A DNA stretch of 64,000 bases from Actinomycetota bacterium (GCA_016235065.1 JACRMB010000003.1:469943-533942), one strand, 5' to 3'; shown: positions 1 through 11,203, counted from the stretch's first letter. Notes: generated by a model from the letters alone, not told the origin. Made by a program: numbers and translations.

Positions 1-452
1 GTCCCAAGGGCAGCCTTTCCGGCAGTTTTTCGCCGGAGATGGAGATCGTGCGGGAAGATGGCACGATCCTGGTAAAGAGGCCTACGAACCAGAAGCATCA
101 TCGAGCCCTGCACGGATTGACCAGGACCCTGGTCGCCAACATGGTCGAGGGCGTGACTAAAGGTTTCACTCGCGAGCTGGAGATCAACGGTGTCGGTTAC
201 CGCGCTACGCTCAAGGGCAAGGACCTGGAAGTCCTGGTGGGTAAGTCCCATCCCGAGCTGATCCAGCCGGAGAAGGACACATCTTTCGAAGTGCCAAAGC
301 CGACTCAGGTGATCGTGCACGGCATCGACAAGCAGGTCGTCGGACACCTTGCTGCCAAGATCCGCGCGCTCAGGCCCCCGGAACCCTACAAGGGCAAGGG
401 CATCAAGTACATCGAAGAGCATATACGCAGAAAGGTTGGCAAGAGGGCATAA
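1..452 (+). CDS. rplF: Ribosomal protein L6, 5'-truncated by window edge
   Basis: Large-subunit protein that binds 23S rRNA near the factor-binding site. The reading frame is open from the first bases of the window and reads a [13 protein letters not shown]-type stretch before the first internal ATG at 39, so the true start lies outside. About 150 of roughly 180 residues are present. The second L6 repeat ends in the typical [12 protein letters not shown] motif, followed by a basic tail. It is followed after 2 bp by rplR, the usual spc-operon order. Identification is secure; only the N-terminus is missing. Confidence 0.97.
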   Translation, partial: PKGSLSGSFSPEMEIVREDGTILVKRPTNQKHHRALHGLTRTLVANMVEGVTKGFTRELEINGVGYRATLKGKDLEVLVGKSHPELIQPEKDTSFEVPKPTQVIVHGIDKQVVGHLAAKIRALRPPEPYKGKGIKYIEEHIRRKVGKRA

Positions 453-454
453 TC

Positions 455-823
455 ATGGCCAAGACTACGACTGAAATTTTAGCGAGGCAAAAGAAACGGG
501 CACGGCGGCATCGCCGGGTGCGGCTGCGGGTGGTTGGCATGCCGGATCGTCCGCGGATGACTGTATTCCGTTCCAACAAGGGTATATATGCCCAGGTCAT
601 AGACGACCTCGAGGGCAAGACGCTGGTGTCGGCCTCCAGTACTGAGGTCAAGGAATCAGGCCTTAAAAAGGCACAGATGGCGGAAAAGGTCGGCGAACTG
701 CTGGCCGCGAAAGCCAAAGAGAAGAATATCGACAAAGTCGTTTTCGATCGCGGAAGCTACCTGTACCATGGCCGCGTGAAGTCGCTGGCCGAGGGAGCGC
801 GCAAGGGAGGAATCCAGTTCTGA
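455..823 (+). CDS. rplR: Ribosomal protein L18
   Basis: 5S rRNA-binding protein of the large subunit, 122 residues, a normal length. A basic N-terminal segment ([16 protein letters not shown]) is followed by the conserved [20 protein letters not shown] core and a C-terminal [16 protein letters not shown] motif, all typical of bacterial L18. It lies 2 bp after rplF and 1 bp before rpsE, so it is translated as part of the spc polycistron. Nothing unusual is seen. Confidence 0.97.
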   Translation: MAKTTTEILARQKKRARRHRRVRLRVVGMPDRPRMTVFRSNKGIYAQVIDDLEGKTLVSASSTEVKESGLKKAQMAEKVGELLAAKAKEKNIDKVVFDRGSYLYHGRVKSLAEGARKGGIQF

Positions 824-824
824 T

Positions 825-1430
825 ATGGCAGACGCATACGAAAAGATCCAGTTAGGACAGCGGGGACCCGAGCTTCAGGAGAAGGTCGTCGCCATCAATC
901 GCGTCGCCAAGGTCGTCAAGGGCGGCCGCCGGTTCTCGTTCACAGCCCTGGTCGTGGTGGGAGACACCGTCAATCAGGTCGGAGTCGGTTATGGCAAGGC
1001 CAAGGAAGTCCCCCTCGCGATCCAGAAAGCAGTCGAGGACGCGAAGAAGAACTTGTTCCGGGTGCCCAAGCACAAGAACACGATCACACACAAGATAATC
1101 GGCCGCTACGGTGCCGGTCGAGTGATGATGAAACCCGCTTCGCCTGGTACCGGCATCATCGCCGGTGGCGGCGTGCGCGCGGTCATGGAACTCGCCGGTA
1201 TCCACGACGTTCTGGCCAAGTGCCTCGGCACGACCAACCCCATCAATATGGTGCGGGCAAGCGTCGCCGGGCTGGCTGAGCTCAAGGATCCCAAAGAGAT
1301 CGCTAAACTGCGCGGCAAGACTATCGCTGAGGTCCTTGGTGTGGAGAAGGCTGAAGCGAAGCCGGAAACCAAACCTGCGAAGGCCGCTGAAACCAAGACC
1401 GAAGCCGGAGAGCCGGCAACTGAAGCATGA
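825..1430 (+). CDS. rpsE: Ribosomal protein S5
   Basis: Small-subunit protein involved in decoding accuracy. At 201 residues it is longer than the usual ~165. The conserved double-stranded-RNA-binding domain ([22 protein letters not shown]) and the C-terminal S5 domain ([20 protein letters not shown]) are followed by a ~35-residue Ala/Glu/Lys-rich low-complexity tail. Extended S5 tails are known in several high-GC lineages. The stop overlaps the ATG of rpmD (ATGA), implying translational coupling. Confidence 0.97.
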   Translation: MADAYEKIQLGQRGPELQEKVVAINRVAKVVKGGRRFSFTALVVVGDTVNQVGVGYGKAKEVPLAIQKAVEDAKKNLFRVPKHKNTITHKIIGRYGAGRVMMKPASPGTGIIAGGGVRAVMELAGIHDVLAKCLGTTNPINMVRASVAGLAELKDPKEIAKLRGKTIAEVLGVEKAEAKPETKPAKAAETKTEAGEPATEA

Positions 1431-1621
1431 GCCAGATCAAGGTAACACAGACAAAAAGCATCATCGGCAGGCGGGCTGACCACCGGCGCACAATGCGCGC
1501 CCTCGGCCTGCGCAAGATGAACCATAGTGTAGTCCACGAAGATTCCCCGCAGATCAGGGGAATGATCCACCAGGTGCGCTACATGGTCGAAGTCGAGGAA
1601 GTCAAAGGGAGCAAGCAGTGA
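1427..1621 (+). CDS. rpmD: Ribosomal protein L30
   Basis: 64-residue large-subunit protein. It shows the L30 pattern: a short strand ([13 protein letters not shown]), then [27 protein letters not shown] and a C-terminal MVEVEEV strand. The ATG overlaps the rpsE stop, and its own stop overlaps the GTG start of rplO, so rpsE-rpmD-rplO are tightly coupled. Bacterial L30 is absent from some phyla but is standard in actinobacterial and firmicute spc operons. Confidence 0.95.
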   Translation: MSQIKVTQTKSIIGRRADHRRTMRALGLRKMNHSVVHEDSPQIRGMIHQVRYMVEVEEVKGSKQ

Positions 1622-2124
1622 GCCAGGAAGAGAAGACTTCAGAAGAGGGCCAGTATCTGGGCCTCCATAACCTGAGCCCGACGCCGGGCTCGAAGCATGG
1701 GCGCAAGCGCGTAGGCCGGGGCCACGGCAGTGGCCATGGCAAGACCTCGGGCCGCGGCCACAAGGGTTTCAACAGCCGTTCCGGCGGAGGCGTTCGCCCG
1801 GGTTACGAGGGCGGCCAGATGCCTCTCTACATGAGGGTTGGCAAGCTGCGCGGCCCCAACAAGAAGATGAGCATGCCTTTCGGACCGTTTCGCACCTATA
1901 CCACGGGCGTCAACGTCTCTCGACTGGCTGAGAAGTTCGACGCCGGCGCCGAAGTGACTCCGGAAGCGCTGGTGGAGAAGGGCATCATCAAGAACACGAA
2001 GACCCCCGTGAAGATACTCGGTGACGGCGACATCGCCATCGCCCTGACGGTAAAAGCCAACGGTTTCAGCAAGTCGGCTCGCGAGAAGATCGAGGCCGCC
2101 GGCGGCAAGGCGGAGGTCATATAG
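1618..2124 (+). CDS. rplO: Ribosomal protein L15
   Basis: 168-residue large-subunit assembly protein with a GTG start overlapping the rpmD stop. It has a ~15-residue acidic N-terminal extension ahead of the canonical [36 protein letters not shown] block. This block is Gly/Arg/His-rich and threads into 23S rRNA. The globular C-terminal half ends AAGGKAEVI, as expected for the family. It abuts the TTG start of secY with no gap. Confidence 0.96.
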   Translation: MSQEEKTSEEGQYLGLHNLSPTPGSKHGRKRVGRGHGSGHGKTSGRGHKGFNSRSGGGVRPGYEGGQMPLYMRVGKLRGPNKKMSMPFGPFRTYTTGVNVSRLAEKFDAGAEVTPEALVEKGIIKNTKTPVKILGDGDIAIALTVKANGFSKSAREKIEAAGGKAEVI

Positions 2125-3375
<1,251 letters not shown>

Positions 3376-3429
3376 CGCAGGCATGGCTGGCGTTTCAGCC
3401 GGCCTGCCGGAGATGACCGGGACTGGCAA

Positions 3430-4221
3430 TTGATCAACCGCAAGTCTCCAGCACAGATCGAGAAGATCGGCAGGGCGGGTGCGATCGTCGGTGGTTGCCT
3501 GCAGATGCTGAAGGGCATGTGCAGGCCGGGAGCGACCACTGCCGAGCTCGACCGCGCGGCTGAGAAGTTTATCAGGGAGCATGGCGGTATCCCTACTTTC
3601 AAGGGATACAGGGGCTTTCCGGCGACGATATGCGCCTCTCCCAACACGATGGTGGTGCACGGCATACCAGGGGATTACCTGGTGGCCGAGGGCGACATCA
3701 TGAGTCTTGATGTAGGAGTCACCCTGAAGGGCTGGGTGGCGGATGCGGCGCTCACCGTGGAGGTGGGCGACGCCGGCCAGCTGGCGCGGCGGCTGATGGA
3801 GGTCACGGAGGCCTCTCTCGGAAGGGCCATTGCCAAGTGCCGGGTCGGCAACCGCCTGGGAGATGTATCCCACGCGGTGCAGGAATATGTCGAGGCCAAC
3901 GGTTTCGCGGTAGTGAGGTCGCTGGTAGGGCATGGTATCGGCCGTGAGATGCATGAGGAGCCGCAGATCCCCAATTACGGGAATCCGGGCACCGGGCCGG
4001 AACTGCAGGAAGGGATGGTCTTCGCCATCGAGCCGATGGTGAACGCCGGAACCCACAAGGTGACCGTGGGTGACGACCACTGGGCCATCTCGACGGCTGA
4101 CGGCAGCCTGTCCGCTCATTACGAGCACACGGTGGCGATAACCGCCTCCGGACCGCGGATTTTGACCGCCGCTGGCGAGAATGAGGAAAAGGGCTTGGAC
4201 GCAGCCCCGTTACTGTGGTAA
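3430..4221 (+). CDS. map: Methionine aminopeptidase, type I
   Basis: Removes the N-terminal methionine from nascent proteins; a dinuclear metal enzyme. 263 residues from a TTG start. The pita-bread fold signatures are all visible: VVHGIP, two metal Asp residues (in GDIMSLDVG and VADAALT), [17 protein letters not shown], the Glu of IEPMVNAG and the final Glu of HYEHTVAI. It sits between secY and infA as in many spc operons. The last ~20 residues overlap the upstream part of the infA leader. Confidence 0.95.
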   Translation: MINRKSPAQIEKIGRAGAIVGGCLQMLKGMCRPGATTAELDRAAEKFIREHGGIPTFKGYRGFPATICASPNTMVVHGIPGDYLVAEGDIMSLDVGVTLKGWVADAALTVEVGDAGQLARRLMEVTEASLGRAIAKCRVGNRLGDVSHAVQEYVEANGFAVVRSLVGHGIGREMHEEPQIPNYGNPGTGPELQEGMVFAIEPMVNAGTHKVTVGDDHWAISTADGSLSAHYEHTVAITASGPRILTAAGENEEKGLDAAPLLW

Positions 4222-4258
4222 CATACGCGGTTGGCCGAGACGGCCGCGAACGGAGAAT

Positions 4259-4480
4259 ATGTCACAAAAAGAAGAAGCCATAGAACTAGAGGGAGAGGTC
4301 GTTGAAGCCCTGCCTAACACGATGTTCAGGGTGAAGCTCGACAACGACCATGAAGTTCTGGCGCACATATCGGGCAAGATGCGGATGCACTATATCCGGA
4401 TCCTGCCGGGAGACAGGGTAAAAGTCGAACTTTCGCCCTATGATCTGACCAGAGGAAGGATAACGTACAGGTTCAAGTAG
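4259..4480 (+). CDS. infA: Translation initiation factor IF-1
   Basis: 73-residue S1/OB-fold factor that occupies the ribosomal A site during initiation. The sequence [20 protein letters not shown], then [19 protein letters not shown] and [11 protein letters not shown], is canonical. A longer in-frame extension back to 4181 exists, but the ATG at 4259 has an upstream GGAGA and gives exactly the usual family length. It is followed 2 bp later by rpmJ. Confidence 0.96.
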   Translation: MSQKEEAIELEGEVVEALPNTMFRVKLDNDHEVLAHISGKMRMHYIRILPGDRVKVELSPYDLTRGRITYRFK

Positions 4481-4482
4481 CC

Positions 4483-4596
4483 ATGAAAGTACGCTCATCA
4501 GTAAAACCTATGTGTGAGAAGTGCAAAGTGGTCCGCCGGCACGGTGTCGTGCTGGTGATCTGCACCAATCCCAGGCACAAACAGCGCCAGGGATAA
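4483..4596 (+). CDS. rpmJ: Ribosomal protein L36, zinc-binding form
   Basis: 37-residue protein reading [19 protein letters not shown] and ending NPRHKQRQG. Cys11, Cys14, Cys27 and His32 form the zinc ribbon of the C+ type. It lies between infA and rpsM, the standard position, and uses an ATG 2 bp after the infA stop. Its size and all metal ligands are normal. Confidence 0.97.
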   Translation: MKVRSSVKPMCEKCKVVRRHGVVLVICTNPRHKQRQG

Positions 4597-4662
4597 TTGC
4601 GGCCGCGGTAGAGGCGCCGACGCGCCGACGCCGCGTGTTATGACTATCTGGAGGTTATTGGT

Positions 4663-5034
4663 TTGGCACGTATCGCCGGAGTAAACATCCCCCGCGAGAA
4701 GCGGGTGGAAATCGGACTCACCTATATTTATGGTGTGGGGCGGTCGACTTCGTGCAAGGTCCTCGACGACCTTGGCATCAGCCGCAACACTTATGTACGC
4801 GACCTCACCGACGAAGAGGTCTCGAAGCTGCGCGAGTATCTGGACAGCAACCTCGTGGTCGAGGGCGACCTGCGCCGCGAGCGTTCACAGAACATCAAGC
4901 GGCTGATGGAGATCGGCTGCTACCGCGGGCTCAGGCATCGCCGCGGCCTGCCGGTCCGGGGCCAGCGCACCAAGACCAACGCCCGCGGCCGCAAGGGACC
5001 GAAGCGCACCGTCGGCGTCAAACGCAAGAAGTAA
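4663..5034 (+). CDS. rpsM: Ribosomal protein S13
   Basis: Small-subunit head protein, 123 residues, contacting the P-site tRNA through its C-terminal tail. It starts at a TTG preceded by a good GGAGG site. The N-terminal [25 protein letters not shown] motif, the helix-hairpin-helix region and the C-terminal [20 protein letters not shown] tail are all conserved. First gene of the alpha-operon part (rpsM-rpsK-rpsD-rpoA-rplQ), 66 bp after rpmJ. Confidence 0.97.
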   Translation: MARIAGVNIPREKRVEIGLTYIYGVGRSTSCKVLDDLGISRNTYVRDLTDEEVSKLREYLDSNLVVEGDLRRERSQNIKRLMEIGCYRGLRHRRGLPVRGQRTKTNARGRKGPKRTVGVKRKK

Positions 5035-5046
5035 GAAAGGGCAGAG

Positions 5047-5442
5047 ATGGCAGCTCCCAAATCCAAAGCTCGTACACGCCGCAAGGTAAAAAAGAATATT
5101 CCCGTGGGCCAGGCCCATATCAAGACATCGTTCAACAACACGATCGTCACCCTGACTGACAAGGAAGGGAACGTTATCGCCTGGGAGAGTGCCGGTTCCG
5201 CCGGATTCAAGGGCTCCCGCAAGAGCACGCCCTTTGCCGCCCAGGTCACGGCTGATGCCTGTGCCAAGAAGGGCATGGAGCACGGTCTGAAGAAAGTTGA
5301 CGTTTACGTCAAAGGCCCGGGTTCGGGCAGGGAAACCGCCATCCGCTCGCTCCAGGCCGCCGGCCTGGAGGTAATGGGCGTCAAAGACGTTACGCCGATG
5401 CCGCACAACGGCTGCAGGCAGCGCAAGAGACGTAGAGTTTAA
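5047..5442 (+). CDS. rpsK: Ribosomal protein S11
   Basis: Small-subunit platform protein, 131 residues. A Lys/Arg-rich N-terminus is followed by [31 protein letters not shown] and the C-terminal [18 protein letters not shown] signature, which is nearly invariant in bacteria. It follows rpsM by 12 bp and precedes rpsD by 12 bp. Nothing unusual is seen. Confidence 0.97.
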   Translation: MAAPKSKARTRRKVKKNIPVGQAHIKTSFNNTIVTLTDKEGNVIAWESAGSAGFKGSRKSTPFAAQVTADACAKKGMEHGLKKVDVYVKGPGSGRETAIRSLQAAGLEVMGVKDVTPMPHNGCRQRKRRRV

Positions 5443-5454
5443 GGAGAGCTTCAC

Positions 5455-6075
5455 TTGGCAAAGGACACATCACCAGCCTGCAAACAGTGCCGCCGCGAGG
5501 GTTTGAAACTGTACCTCAAGGGGGAACGTTGCCTGACCGACAGGTGCGCCATCGACCGGCGCTCATACGGTCCCGGCGAACATGGACGCCGCCGGATCAA
5601 GCAAACCGAGTACCTGACCCAGTTGCGCGAGAAGCAGAAAGCGCGCCGTTATTATGGCTTACTGGAAAAACAGTTCCGCAATTATTACGAGCGGGCCAAC
5701 CGCCAGAGCGGCATCACCGGCGAGAACCTGCTCAGGCTGCTCGAAGTGCGTCTCGACAACGTGGTCTACCGGCTTGGCTTCGCGGTATCCCGCCGTCAAT
5801 CGAGGCAGCTGGTGATGCACGGTCATTTCATGGTAAACGGCCACAGGGTGGATATCCCTTCTTATCTGGTCAAACCGGATGATGTAGTAGCCGTCATGGC
5901 CAACTCGTCGGCGAAAGACCTCATCAAGGAAGCCACCGACCTGACCGCTTCGGTATCGCCGTGGCTGCAGGCCGATCACGACAACCTTTCCGGCAAGATT
6001 CTCAAGTATCCGGAACGCGAAGAGATAGATGTTCCGGTGCAGGAACAGTTAATAGTAGAACTGTATTCCAAGTGA
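5455..6075 (+). CDS. rpsD: Ribosomal protein S4, four-cysteine form
   Basis: Primary 16S rRNA-binding assembly protein, 206 residues from a TTG start with an upstream AAGGAG. The N-terminus carries four cysteines in a C-x2-C...C-x4-C arrangement (positions about 9, 12, 26 and 31), the zinc-binding S4 variant; many bacteria have lost these residues. The RNA-binding S4 domain ([31 protein letters not shown]) is intact. In many bacteria S4 autoregulates this operon; no operator was recognised here. Confidence 0.97.
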   Translation: MAKDTSPACKQCRREGLKLYLKGERCLTDRCAIDRRSYGPGEHGRRRIKQTEYLTQLREKQKARRYYGLLEKQFRNYYERANRQSGITGENLLRLLEVRLDNVVYRLGFAVSRRQSRQLVMHGHFMVNGHRVDIPSYLVKPDDVVAVMANSSAKDLIKEATDLTASVSPWLQADHDNLSGKILKYPEREEIDVPVQEQLIVELYSK

Positions 6076-6097
6076 TGCTGTTTGCGAGGCAGGGAGC

Positions 6098-7138
6098 GTG
6101 AGCCCGACGGCCACGATCCAAAACGCCGCGCTTTCAGGCGCGGGTATACAATTTTCAGACATGGAGGACGATTTGCTCACTTTTCAGGTCCCCAAGATCA
6201 CGCACGAACAGGTAGAGGACAACAAGGGCGTATTCGTGGTGGAGCCCCTCGACAGGGGTTTCGGCCACACGTTCGGCAACTCGCTGCGGCGGGTGCTGCT
6301 GTCCTCCCTCGATGGCGCGGCCGTGAGCCTGGTAAAAATAGAAGGTGTCGCCCACGAATTCTCGACCATCGAGGGTGTCAAGGAAGATGTCACCGACATC
6401 GTCCTCAACCTCAAGCGGCTCACCTGCAAGCTACACGGTGAAGAGACCGACGAGCTCGAGGTCACGCTGAACAAGAACGGTCCCGGCGAAGCGACCGGCG
6501 CCGACATCGAGTGCCCCGCGGAGCTGGAGATCGTCAATCCGGACCTGCATATCGCCAACCTTGGCAAGAAGGCCAAGCTGGAGATGACGCTGACCGTCCG
6601 CCGCGGCCGCGGTTATGCTTCGGCTGAGAGCAACAAGGAAGCCGGCGCCGCCATCGGGGTCATACCGATCGATTCGAACTATTCCCCGGTAACCCGGGTC
6701 AATTACGAGGTCAGCCCGGCGCGCGTGGGACAGCGCACGGACTTCGACAGGCTGACCATCGAGATCACGACAGACGGCAGCATCTCGGCGGGCGACGCCC
6801 TGCGCGACGCAGCCGCGATGCTGATCTCTTCGCTACAGATCTTTACCGGCGCGCATGAAGCCGGTGGGCCGGTCGAGGCTCTGGCCGCCGCCGAGTCGGC
6901 GCTGGAGATGCCTTCGTCAGGCGAAGGCAGCGACGATGACATCAACATCGAAGAACTTGAGATCGGCGTCCGCTCTTATAACTGCCTGAAGCGTGAGGGC
7001 ATCCAGACCGTCGCCGACCTGGTCAAGCGCAGCGAGGCCGAGTTGATGAACATCCCCAACTTCGGCAGGAAGAGCATCGAGGAAGTCAAGGAGAACCTGA
7101 GCAAGCTGGGCATGGCCCTGAGGGGTTCGGAGAGCTAG
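6098..7138 (+). CDS. rpoA: RNA polymerase alpha subunit
   Basis: 346 residues. The N-terminal assembly domain ([26 protein letters not shown]) and the C-terminal DNA/activator-binding domain ([24 protein letters not shown] and [14 protein letters not shown]) are both intact and joined by an acidic linker. The GTG at 6098 has a GGGAG site; an ATG at 6161 would remove 21 residues and match shorter homologues, so the exact start is uncertain. It lies between rpsD and rplQ, as is standard. Confidence 0.96.
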   Translation: MSPTATIQNAALSGAGIQFSDMEDDLLTFQVPKITHEQVEDNKGVFVVEPLDRGFGHTFGNSLRRVLLSSLDGAAVSLVKIEGVAHEFSTIEGVKEDVTDIVLNLKRLTCKLHGEETDELEVTLNKNGPGEATGADIECPAELEIVNPDLHIANLGKKAKLEMTLTVRRGRGYASAESNKEAGAAIGVIPIDSNYSPVTRVNYEVSPARVGQRTDFDRLTIEITTDGSISAGDALRDAAAMLISSLQIFTGAHEAGGPVEALAAAESALEMPSSGEGSDDDINIEELEIGVRSYNCLKREGIQTVADLVKRSEAELMNIPNFGRKSIEEVKENLSKLGMALRGSES

Positions 7139-7205
7139 GCAAACCACGGAACCAGCCGCGGCGCCGGAATGGGTGCGCGGAGGAAACAGTTCGGAGAGCA
7201 GCAAC

Positions 7206-7559
7206 ATGAGACACGCAAAACAGGGAAGAAAACTGGGACTGACGACCGCGCATCGCAAGGCGATGCTGGGGAACATGGTCTGCTCGCTGTTCGAGCACGG
7301 CCGCATCAAGACTACCGTGAGCAAGGCCAAGGAAGCAAAGCCGCTGGCCGAGAAGATGATCACTCTGGGCAAGCGCGGCGATCTGGCCGCCCGCCGGCAG
7401 GCACTAGCCCGTCTGCGCAGTAAGGACGTCGTCCACACGCTCTTCGCCGAGGTAGCGCCCAGGTTCGCCGAGCGGCCGGGCGGATATACCCGCATCATCC
7501 GCATCGGCCCCCGTCAGGGTGACGCCGCGGAGATGGTCTTCCTGGAGCTGGTGGACTGA
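7206..7559 (+). CDS. rplQ: Ribosomal protein L17
   Basis: 117-residue large-subunit protein. The start at 7206 gives [37 protein letters not shown], the canonical N-terminus, and is preceded by GGAGAG; a longer in-frame extension from 7173 has no family support. It ends with EMVFLELVD, typical of L17. Last gene of the ribosomal block, with a strong terminator 50 bp downstream. Confidence 0.97.
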   Translation: MRHAKQGRKLGLTTAHRKAMLGNMVCSLFEHGRIKTTVSKAKEAKPLAEKMITLGKRGDLAARRQALARLRSKDVVHTLFAEVAPRFAERPGGYTRIIRIGPRQGDAAEMVFLELVD

Positions 7560-7608
7560 TCCACTGAAGCATGGGCTGCAGCGGCAGCCGATCACAGAGC
7601 AGAATCTC

Positions 7609-7633
7609 AAGGCGCCCTTCGGGCGCCTTTTTT
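7609..7633 (+). terminator. Rho-independent terminator of the alpha operon
   Basis: An AAGGCGCCC stem, TTC loop and GGGCGCCTT stem are followed by a run of T. It is placed about 50 bp after the rplQ stop and before the separately transcribed ECF cassette. Confidence 0.9.
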
Positions 7634-7765
7634 GTGGACGATGCTCATGGAGAATTCGCTGCAGGCAATTGTTTTCGACGCAAGGCTCCGCTCGCGGAGC
7701 GTATTTGCGAACCTGGCTTGATACAATCCCAGCCAGGCTCCAAATCACTCACGGGAATGATATCC

Positions 7766-8602
7766 ATGAGCACCAGTATTATCTCACTTGAAGACATCAC
7801 CTATCGCTATCCTCACGCCCCGGAGGAACTGCCGCCGGCGCTCGGCCGCGTGAGTATCGAGGTCGCCGCGGGCGAGTTCGTGGGGCTTGTCGGCGGCAAC
7901 GGTTCCGGCAAATCGACCCTGGCGCGGCTGCTCAACGGCTTGCTGCTCCCATCACAGGGAACCGTGACCGTCGACGGCCTTTCGACCGGCGACCGCGCCA
8001 GCCTGGACAGGATCCGGGAGACTGTCGGCATGGTTTTCCAGAATCCCGAGAGCCAGATCGTCGCCACCAGCGTCGAGGACGACATCGCCTTCGGCCTTGA
8101 GAACCTGGGGCTGCCGGCGGACGAGATCGAGGCGCGGGTCGATGAGATGGCGCGGCGCTTCGGCCTCGAGGATCTACGCGGCAGTGAGCCGCACTGGCTT
8201 TCAGGAGGCCAGAAGCAGCGGACGGTGCTGGCGGGAGTCGTGGCCCTGCGGCCGCAAGTGCTGGTGCTGGACGAGCCGACGTCGATGCTCGACGCCCGTT
8301 CCCAACGGCAGTTCCGGGAGCTTGTAGACGAGCTGTGGCGTGCGGGCACGACGATCATCTACATCACCCAGCTTATGGAGGAAGTGACGGGGGCTCCACG
8401 GATCATCGCCCTGGATTCCGGCCGTGTCGCTTTCGACGGAATCCCCGGGGAGTTTTTCTCCAGCAAGGAGCTGATGTCACTGACCGGGCTGGAGCCGCCC
8501 CTGGGATCTCGCCTGGCTGACCGCGTCCGCGAGCAGGGACACCCTTTGCCCGGCGGGATCCTCACCCTTCCGGAACTGGTGGCGGCCATATGTCGCAGCT
8601 GA
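7766..8602 (+). CDS. ecfA1: ECF transporter ATPase A1
   Basis: ATP-binding subunit of an energy-coupling-factor vitamin/metal transporter, 278 residues from the ATG at 7766. The Walker A motif GGNGSGKST is at residues 43-51, a Q-loop Gln at 92, the signature LSGGQKQR at 145-152 and Walker B VLVLDEP at 165-171. The frame stays open ~190 bp upstream but crosses the terminator, so the later ATG (GGGA ~9 bp upstream; alternative ATG at 7757) is preferred. It overlaps ecfA2. The A1-A2-T order after rplQ is classic for group II ECF systems. Confidence 0.93.
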   Translation: MSTSIISLEDITYRYPHAPEELPPALGRVSIEVAAGEFVGLVGGNGSGKSTLARLLNGLLLPSQGTVTVDGLSTGDRASLDRIRETVGMVFQNPESQIVATSVEDDIAFGLENLGLPADEIEARVDEMARRFGLEDLRGSEPHWLSGGQKQRTVLAGVVALRPQVLVLDEPTSMLDARSQRQFRELVDELWRAGTTIIYITQLMEEVTGAPRIIALDSGRVAFDGIPGEFFSSKELMSLTGLEPPLGSRLADRVREQGHPLPGGILTLPELVAAICRS

Positions 8603-9486
8603 ACCCGGGCTCGCGACTGGAGCTGGAAGGAGTCAACCTGGCCTATAACGCCGGCACGCCTTTCGCCGCGGCCGCGCTCAGCGATGTCACCCTGACGGTG
8701 GAGGCCGGCGAACGGCTCGCCATCACCGGGCCGGTAGGTTCGGGCAAATCCACCCTTCTCGCCGTCCTTGCCGGCGTGCAGCCGCCGGATTCCGGCCGGA
8801 TCATCCACGAGGGCCAGGAGATAAGCGGACGCCGGCAGCCGCCGCCCGGCAGCATCGGCCTAACTTTCCAGAGTCCCGAGAACTGTCTTTTTGGGAAGTC
8901 GGTGCATGATGACGTGGCTTTCTCGCCGCGCCGGCAGGGGCTCGACGAACGGGAAGTGGAGCGGCGAGTCACAGATGCCCTGGCCGCGACCGGGATGCGG
9001 CTCGAGCAGGTGGGCCATCGCAGTCCGTTCTCCCTCAGCACCGGGGAGCAGCGGCGGGTTGCCCTGGCCGGGGTGCTGGCCATGGAGCCTCAGGCGCTGC
9101 TGCTGGACGAACCAACGGCGCACCTGGACCCGGCATCCCGGCGTGAGCTGATCGTCCGTCTGGTGGCTCTCAGCGAGAGCAGCGGCAAGACGATGGTGAT
9201 GGTCGGCCATGACATGGACGAAATCGCCCGCTTCGCCACCCGCGTCGTCATCATCGATGGCGGCCGCAAGGTCGCAGACGGGACACCACACGAGCTGCTG
9301 ACCGATATCGCGCTCCTGGAGGAGCACAGTCTGGACCCTCCCGGGACGGTAGTGCTCTGCGACCTGCTGCAAAAAGCTTCAGGGAAACCGGTGGCAGCCG
9401 TTATCGACGAGCAGCAGGCGCTCGAGCTCCTGCTCGAAATGGCCGGAGCGGAAGGAAACGGGGGTGGCACGCATGCAGGTCAGTAA
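8590..9486 (+). CDS. ecfA2: ECF transporter ATPase A2
   Basis: Second ATPase of the ECF heterodimer, 298 residues. The Walker A motif GPVGSGKST is at residues 47-55, the signature LSTGEQRR at 149-156 and Walker B LLLDEP at 170-175. The C-terminal ~50 residues extend beyond the nucleotide-binding domain, as in EcfA proteins, where this region dimerises. The start overlaps ecfA1 by 13 bp and the end overlaps ecfT by 23 bp, so the three are co-translated. Confidence 0.93.
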   Translation: MSQLNPGSRLELEGVNLAYNAGTPFAAAALSDVTLTVEAGERLAITGPVGSGKSTLLAVLAGVQPPDSGRIIHEGQEISGRRQPPPGSIGLTFQSPENCLFGKSVHDDVAFSPRRQGLDEREVERRVTDALAATGMRLEQVGHRSPFSLSTGEQRRVALAGVLAMEPQALLLDEPTAHLDPASRRELIVRLVALSESSGKTMVMVGHDMDEIARFATRVVIIDGGRKVADGTPHELLTDIALLEEHSLDPPGTVVLCDLLQKASGKPVAAVIDEQQALELLLEMAGAEGNGGGTHAGQ

Positions 9487-10282
9487 CATGATAACCGCCC
9501 AGTATTATCCGGGGACATCGCCGCTTCACGCGGTGGACCCCCGCTCGAAGATCGTCGCCGCTTTCGCCTATGTGATCGCGCTGTTCCTGCTCGACACCTT
9601 CAGCGCCCTGGCAGTGATGGCCCTGGGCCTGGCCGCCGGCATCGCGTTGGCCGGAGTGCCGCCAGCATGGCTCTGGCGTAGCGCCCGGCCGATCCTTTTC
9701 CTGATCGTCTTCACCGCGTTCTTCCAGGTGCTCCTGGGCGGCGGCACGGTCATCTGGGAACTGGGGCCGTTTCAGGTCTATCGCGAGGGAATCGTCAACA
9801 CCGGCTTTCTGGCGGCTCGGCTGCTTCTGCTGGTCCTGTCAGGTTCGATCCTGACTTTCACCACGCCGCCGGTCCTGCTCACCGATGCCATGGGACGGTT
9901 GATGTCGCCGCTGGCGAAGCTCAGGCTGCCGGTTTACGAACTGGCGCTGATGATGACTATCGCCCTGCGGTTCATCCCCACCCTGGTGATGGAAGTAGAC
10001 CGCATCATCAAGGCCCAGAAAGCGCGCGGGGCCCTGACCGGGGGCGGGCCGGTTGCCAGGGCGCGGAGTATAATGCCGGTACTGGTGCCCCTGTTCGTCA
10101 TGAGTTTCCGCCACGCCGACGAACTGGCGGCGGCGATGGAATCCCGCTGCTGGCGTGGTGGCAGGGGCCGGACGGTGCGGCGCAAGCTGGCCATGGGCCG
10201 TGGCGACGTGGTCTTCGGCCTGGTGGTGCTGGCAGTGCTGGCGGCGTCACTTTGGCTTGGAAGGTTCACGGATGTCTGGTAA
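9464..10282 (+). CDS. ecfT: ECF transporter transmembrane subunit T
   Basis: Membrane coupling subunit, 272 residues, with about five to six hydrophobic helices. It carries the two XRX coupling-helix motifs that contact the ATPases: KARGA near residue 187 and ESRCW near residue 226 (the second is usually ARG rather than SRC). No substrate-binding S component lies beside it, so the module is likely shared; the only S component in the window is BioY at 35444-36064. GTG start; an ATG at 9473 is an alternative. Confidence 0.92.
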   Translation: MARMQVSNMITAQYYPGTSPLHAVDPRSKIVAAFAYVIALFLLDTFSALAVMALGLAAGIALAGVPPAWLWRSARPILFLIVFTAFFQVLLGGGTVIWELGPFQVYREGIVNTGFLAARLLLLVLSGSILTFTTPPVLLTDAMGRLMSPLAKLRLPVYELALMMTIALRFIPTLVMEVDRIIKAQKARGALTGGGPVARARSIMPVLVPLFVMSFRHADELAAAMESRCWRGGRGRTVRRKLAMGRGDVVFGLVVLAVLAASLWLGRFTDVW

Positions 10283-10333
10283 GGATCCTGTGAAGGAATC
10301 CCTGGCCGAAGGCAGCTCCGCTGAAGGGACGAT

Positions 10334-11173
10334 ATGACGACGGTCAGGCTTGACATCGAATATGACGGCACCGGTTTTGCCGGCTGGGCCAAACAACCCG
10401 GCCTGCCAAGCATCGAGGCCTCACTCGAGGAAGTGTTGGCTCAGATTCTACAGCAGCCTGTGACGCTCTCAGTCGCCGGCCGCACCGACGCCGGCGTGCA
10501 CGCGCGCGGCCAGGTGGTCAGCTTCAATCTTGAGGAGAAGCCAGGCTATGCAGGTAGCCGGGCAGACGACAGGCAGATAGGTGAGGGCGATGGAGAGGAT
10601 GCGGGTGAGGCTGTCCTGGCCGTCGACCCGGGGAAACTCCGCCGCTCCGCCAACAAGCTTCTGCCGCCATCGATTGCCATCTGCCGCGTGAGCGAGGCGC
10701 CCCCGGGATTCGATGCCCGCTTCAGCGCCCTTTCGCGCAGCTATGCCTACAGCGTCCTCAACCGGGAATATCCATCGCCCTTCCGTGGCCGCTTCGTCCA
10801 TTATTATGCCGGCAGGCTCGATCTGGCTCTGCTCGAAGAAGCTGCCGCGCTCATTCTCGGACGTCACGACTTCACCGCCTTCACTCCGACGGTTACCGAG
10901 CACGATGACTTCTCCCGTGAGATCACCCGTTCCGAGTGGCTTCAGGAGGATGGCCTGCTGGTCTACCGCATCACTGCCGCCGGATTCCTGCGCAACATGG
11001 TCCGGGTGCTCGTGGGAACCATGCTGGAGATCGGCCGCGGCTACCGTCCGCTGACTGAACTGCCGCAGCTTCTGACAGGAGCCTCCCGTCCCGATGCCGG
11101 AAAAACCGCTCCACCACAGGGATTATGCCTCGAAAAAGTCGAATATCCTTCCGAAAACCCAGGTCAGCCCTAA
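10334..11173 (+). CDS. truA: tRNA pseudouridine synthase A
   Basis: Makes pseudouridine at positions 38-40 of the tRNA anticodon arm. The catalytic Asp52 lies in AGRTDAGVHARGQV. Later motifs SRSYAYSVLN, GRHDFTAF and ITAAGFLRNMVRVLVGTMLEIGRG are intact. An insertion of ~25 acidic/Gly-rich residues (about 66-92) interrupts the domain between the catalytic loop and the LPPSIAI segment, making the protein 279 residues rather than the usual ~250. It follows ecfT by 51 bp, as in many Gram-positive genomes. Confidence 0.94.
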   Translation: MTTVRLDIEYDGTGFAGWAKQPGLPSIEASLEEVLAQILQQPVTLSVAGRTDAGVHARGQVVSFNLEEKPGYAGSRADDRQIGEGDGEDAGEAVLAVDPGKLRRSANKLLPPSIAICRVSEAPPGFDARFSALSRSYAYSVLNREYPSPFRGRFVHYYAGRLDLALLEEAAALILGRHDFTAFTPTVTEHDDFSREITRSEWLQEDGLLVYRITAAGFLRNMVRVLVGTMLEIGRGYRPLTELPQLLTGASRPDAGKTAPPQGLCLEKVEYPSENPGQP

Positions 11174-11203
11174 AAGTCCCAGAGAATTTCAGGCTTCCAA
11201 CTA

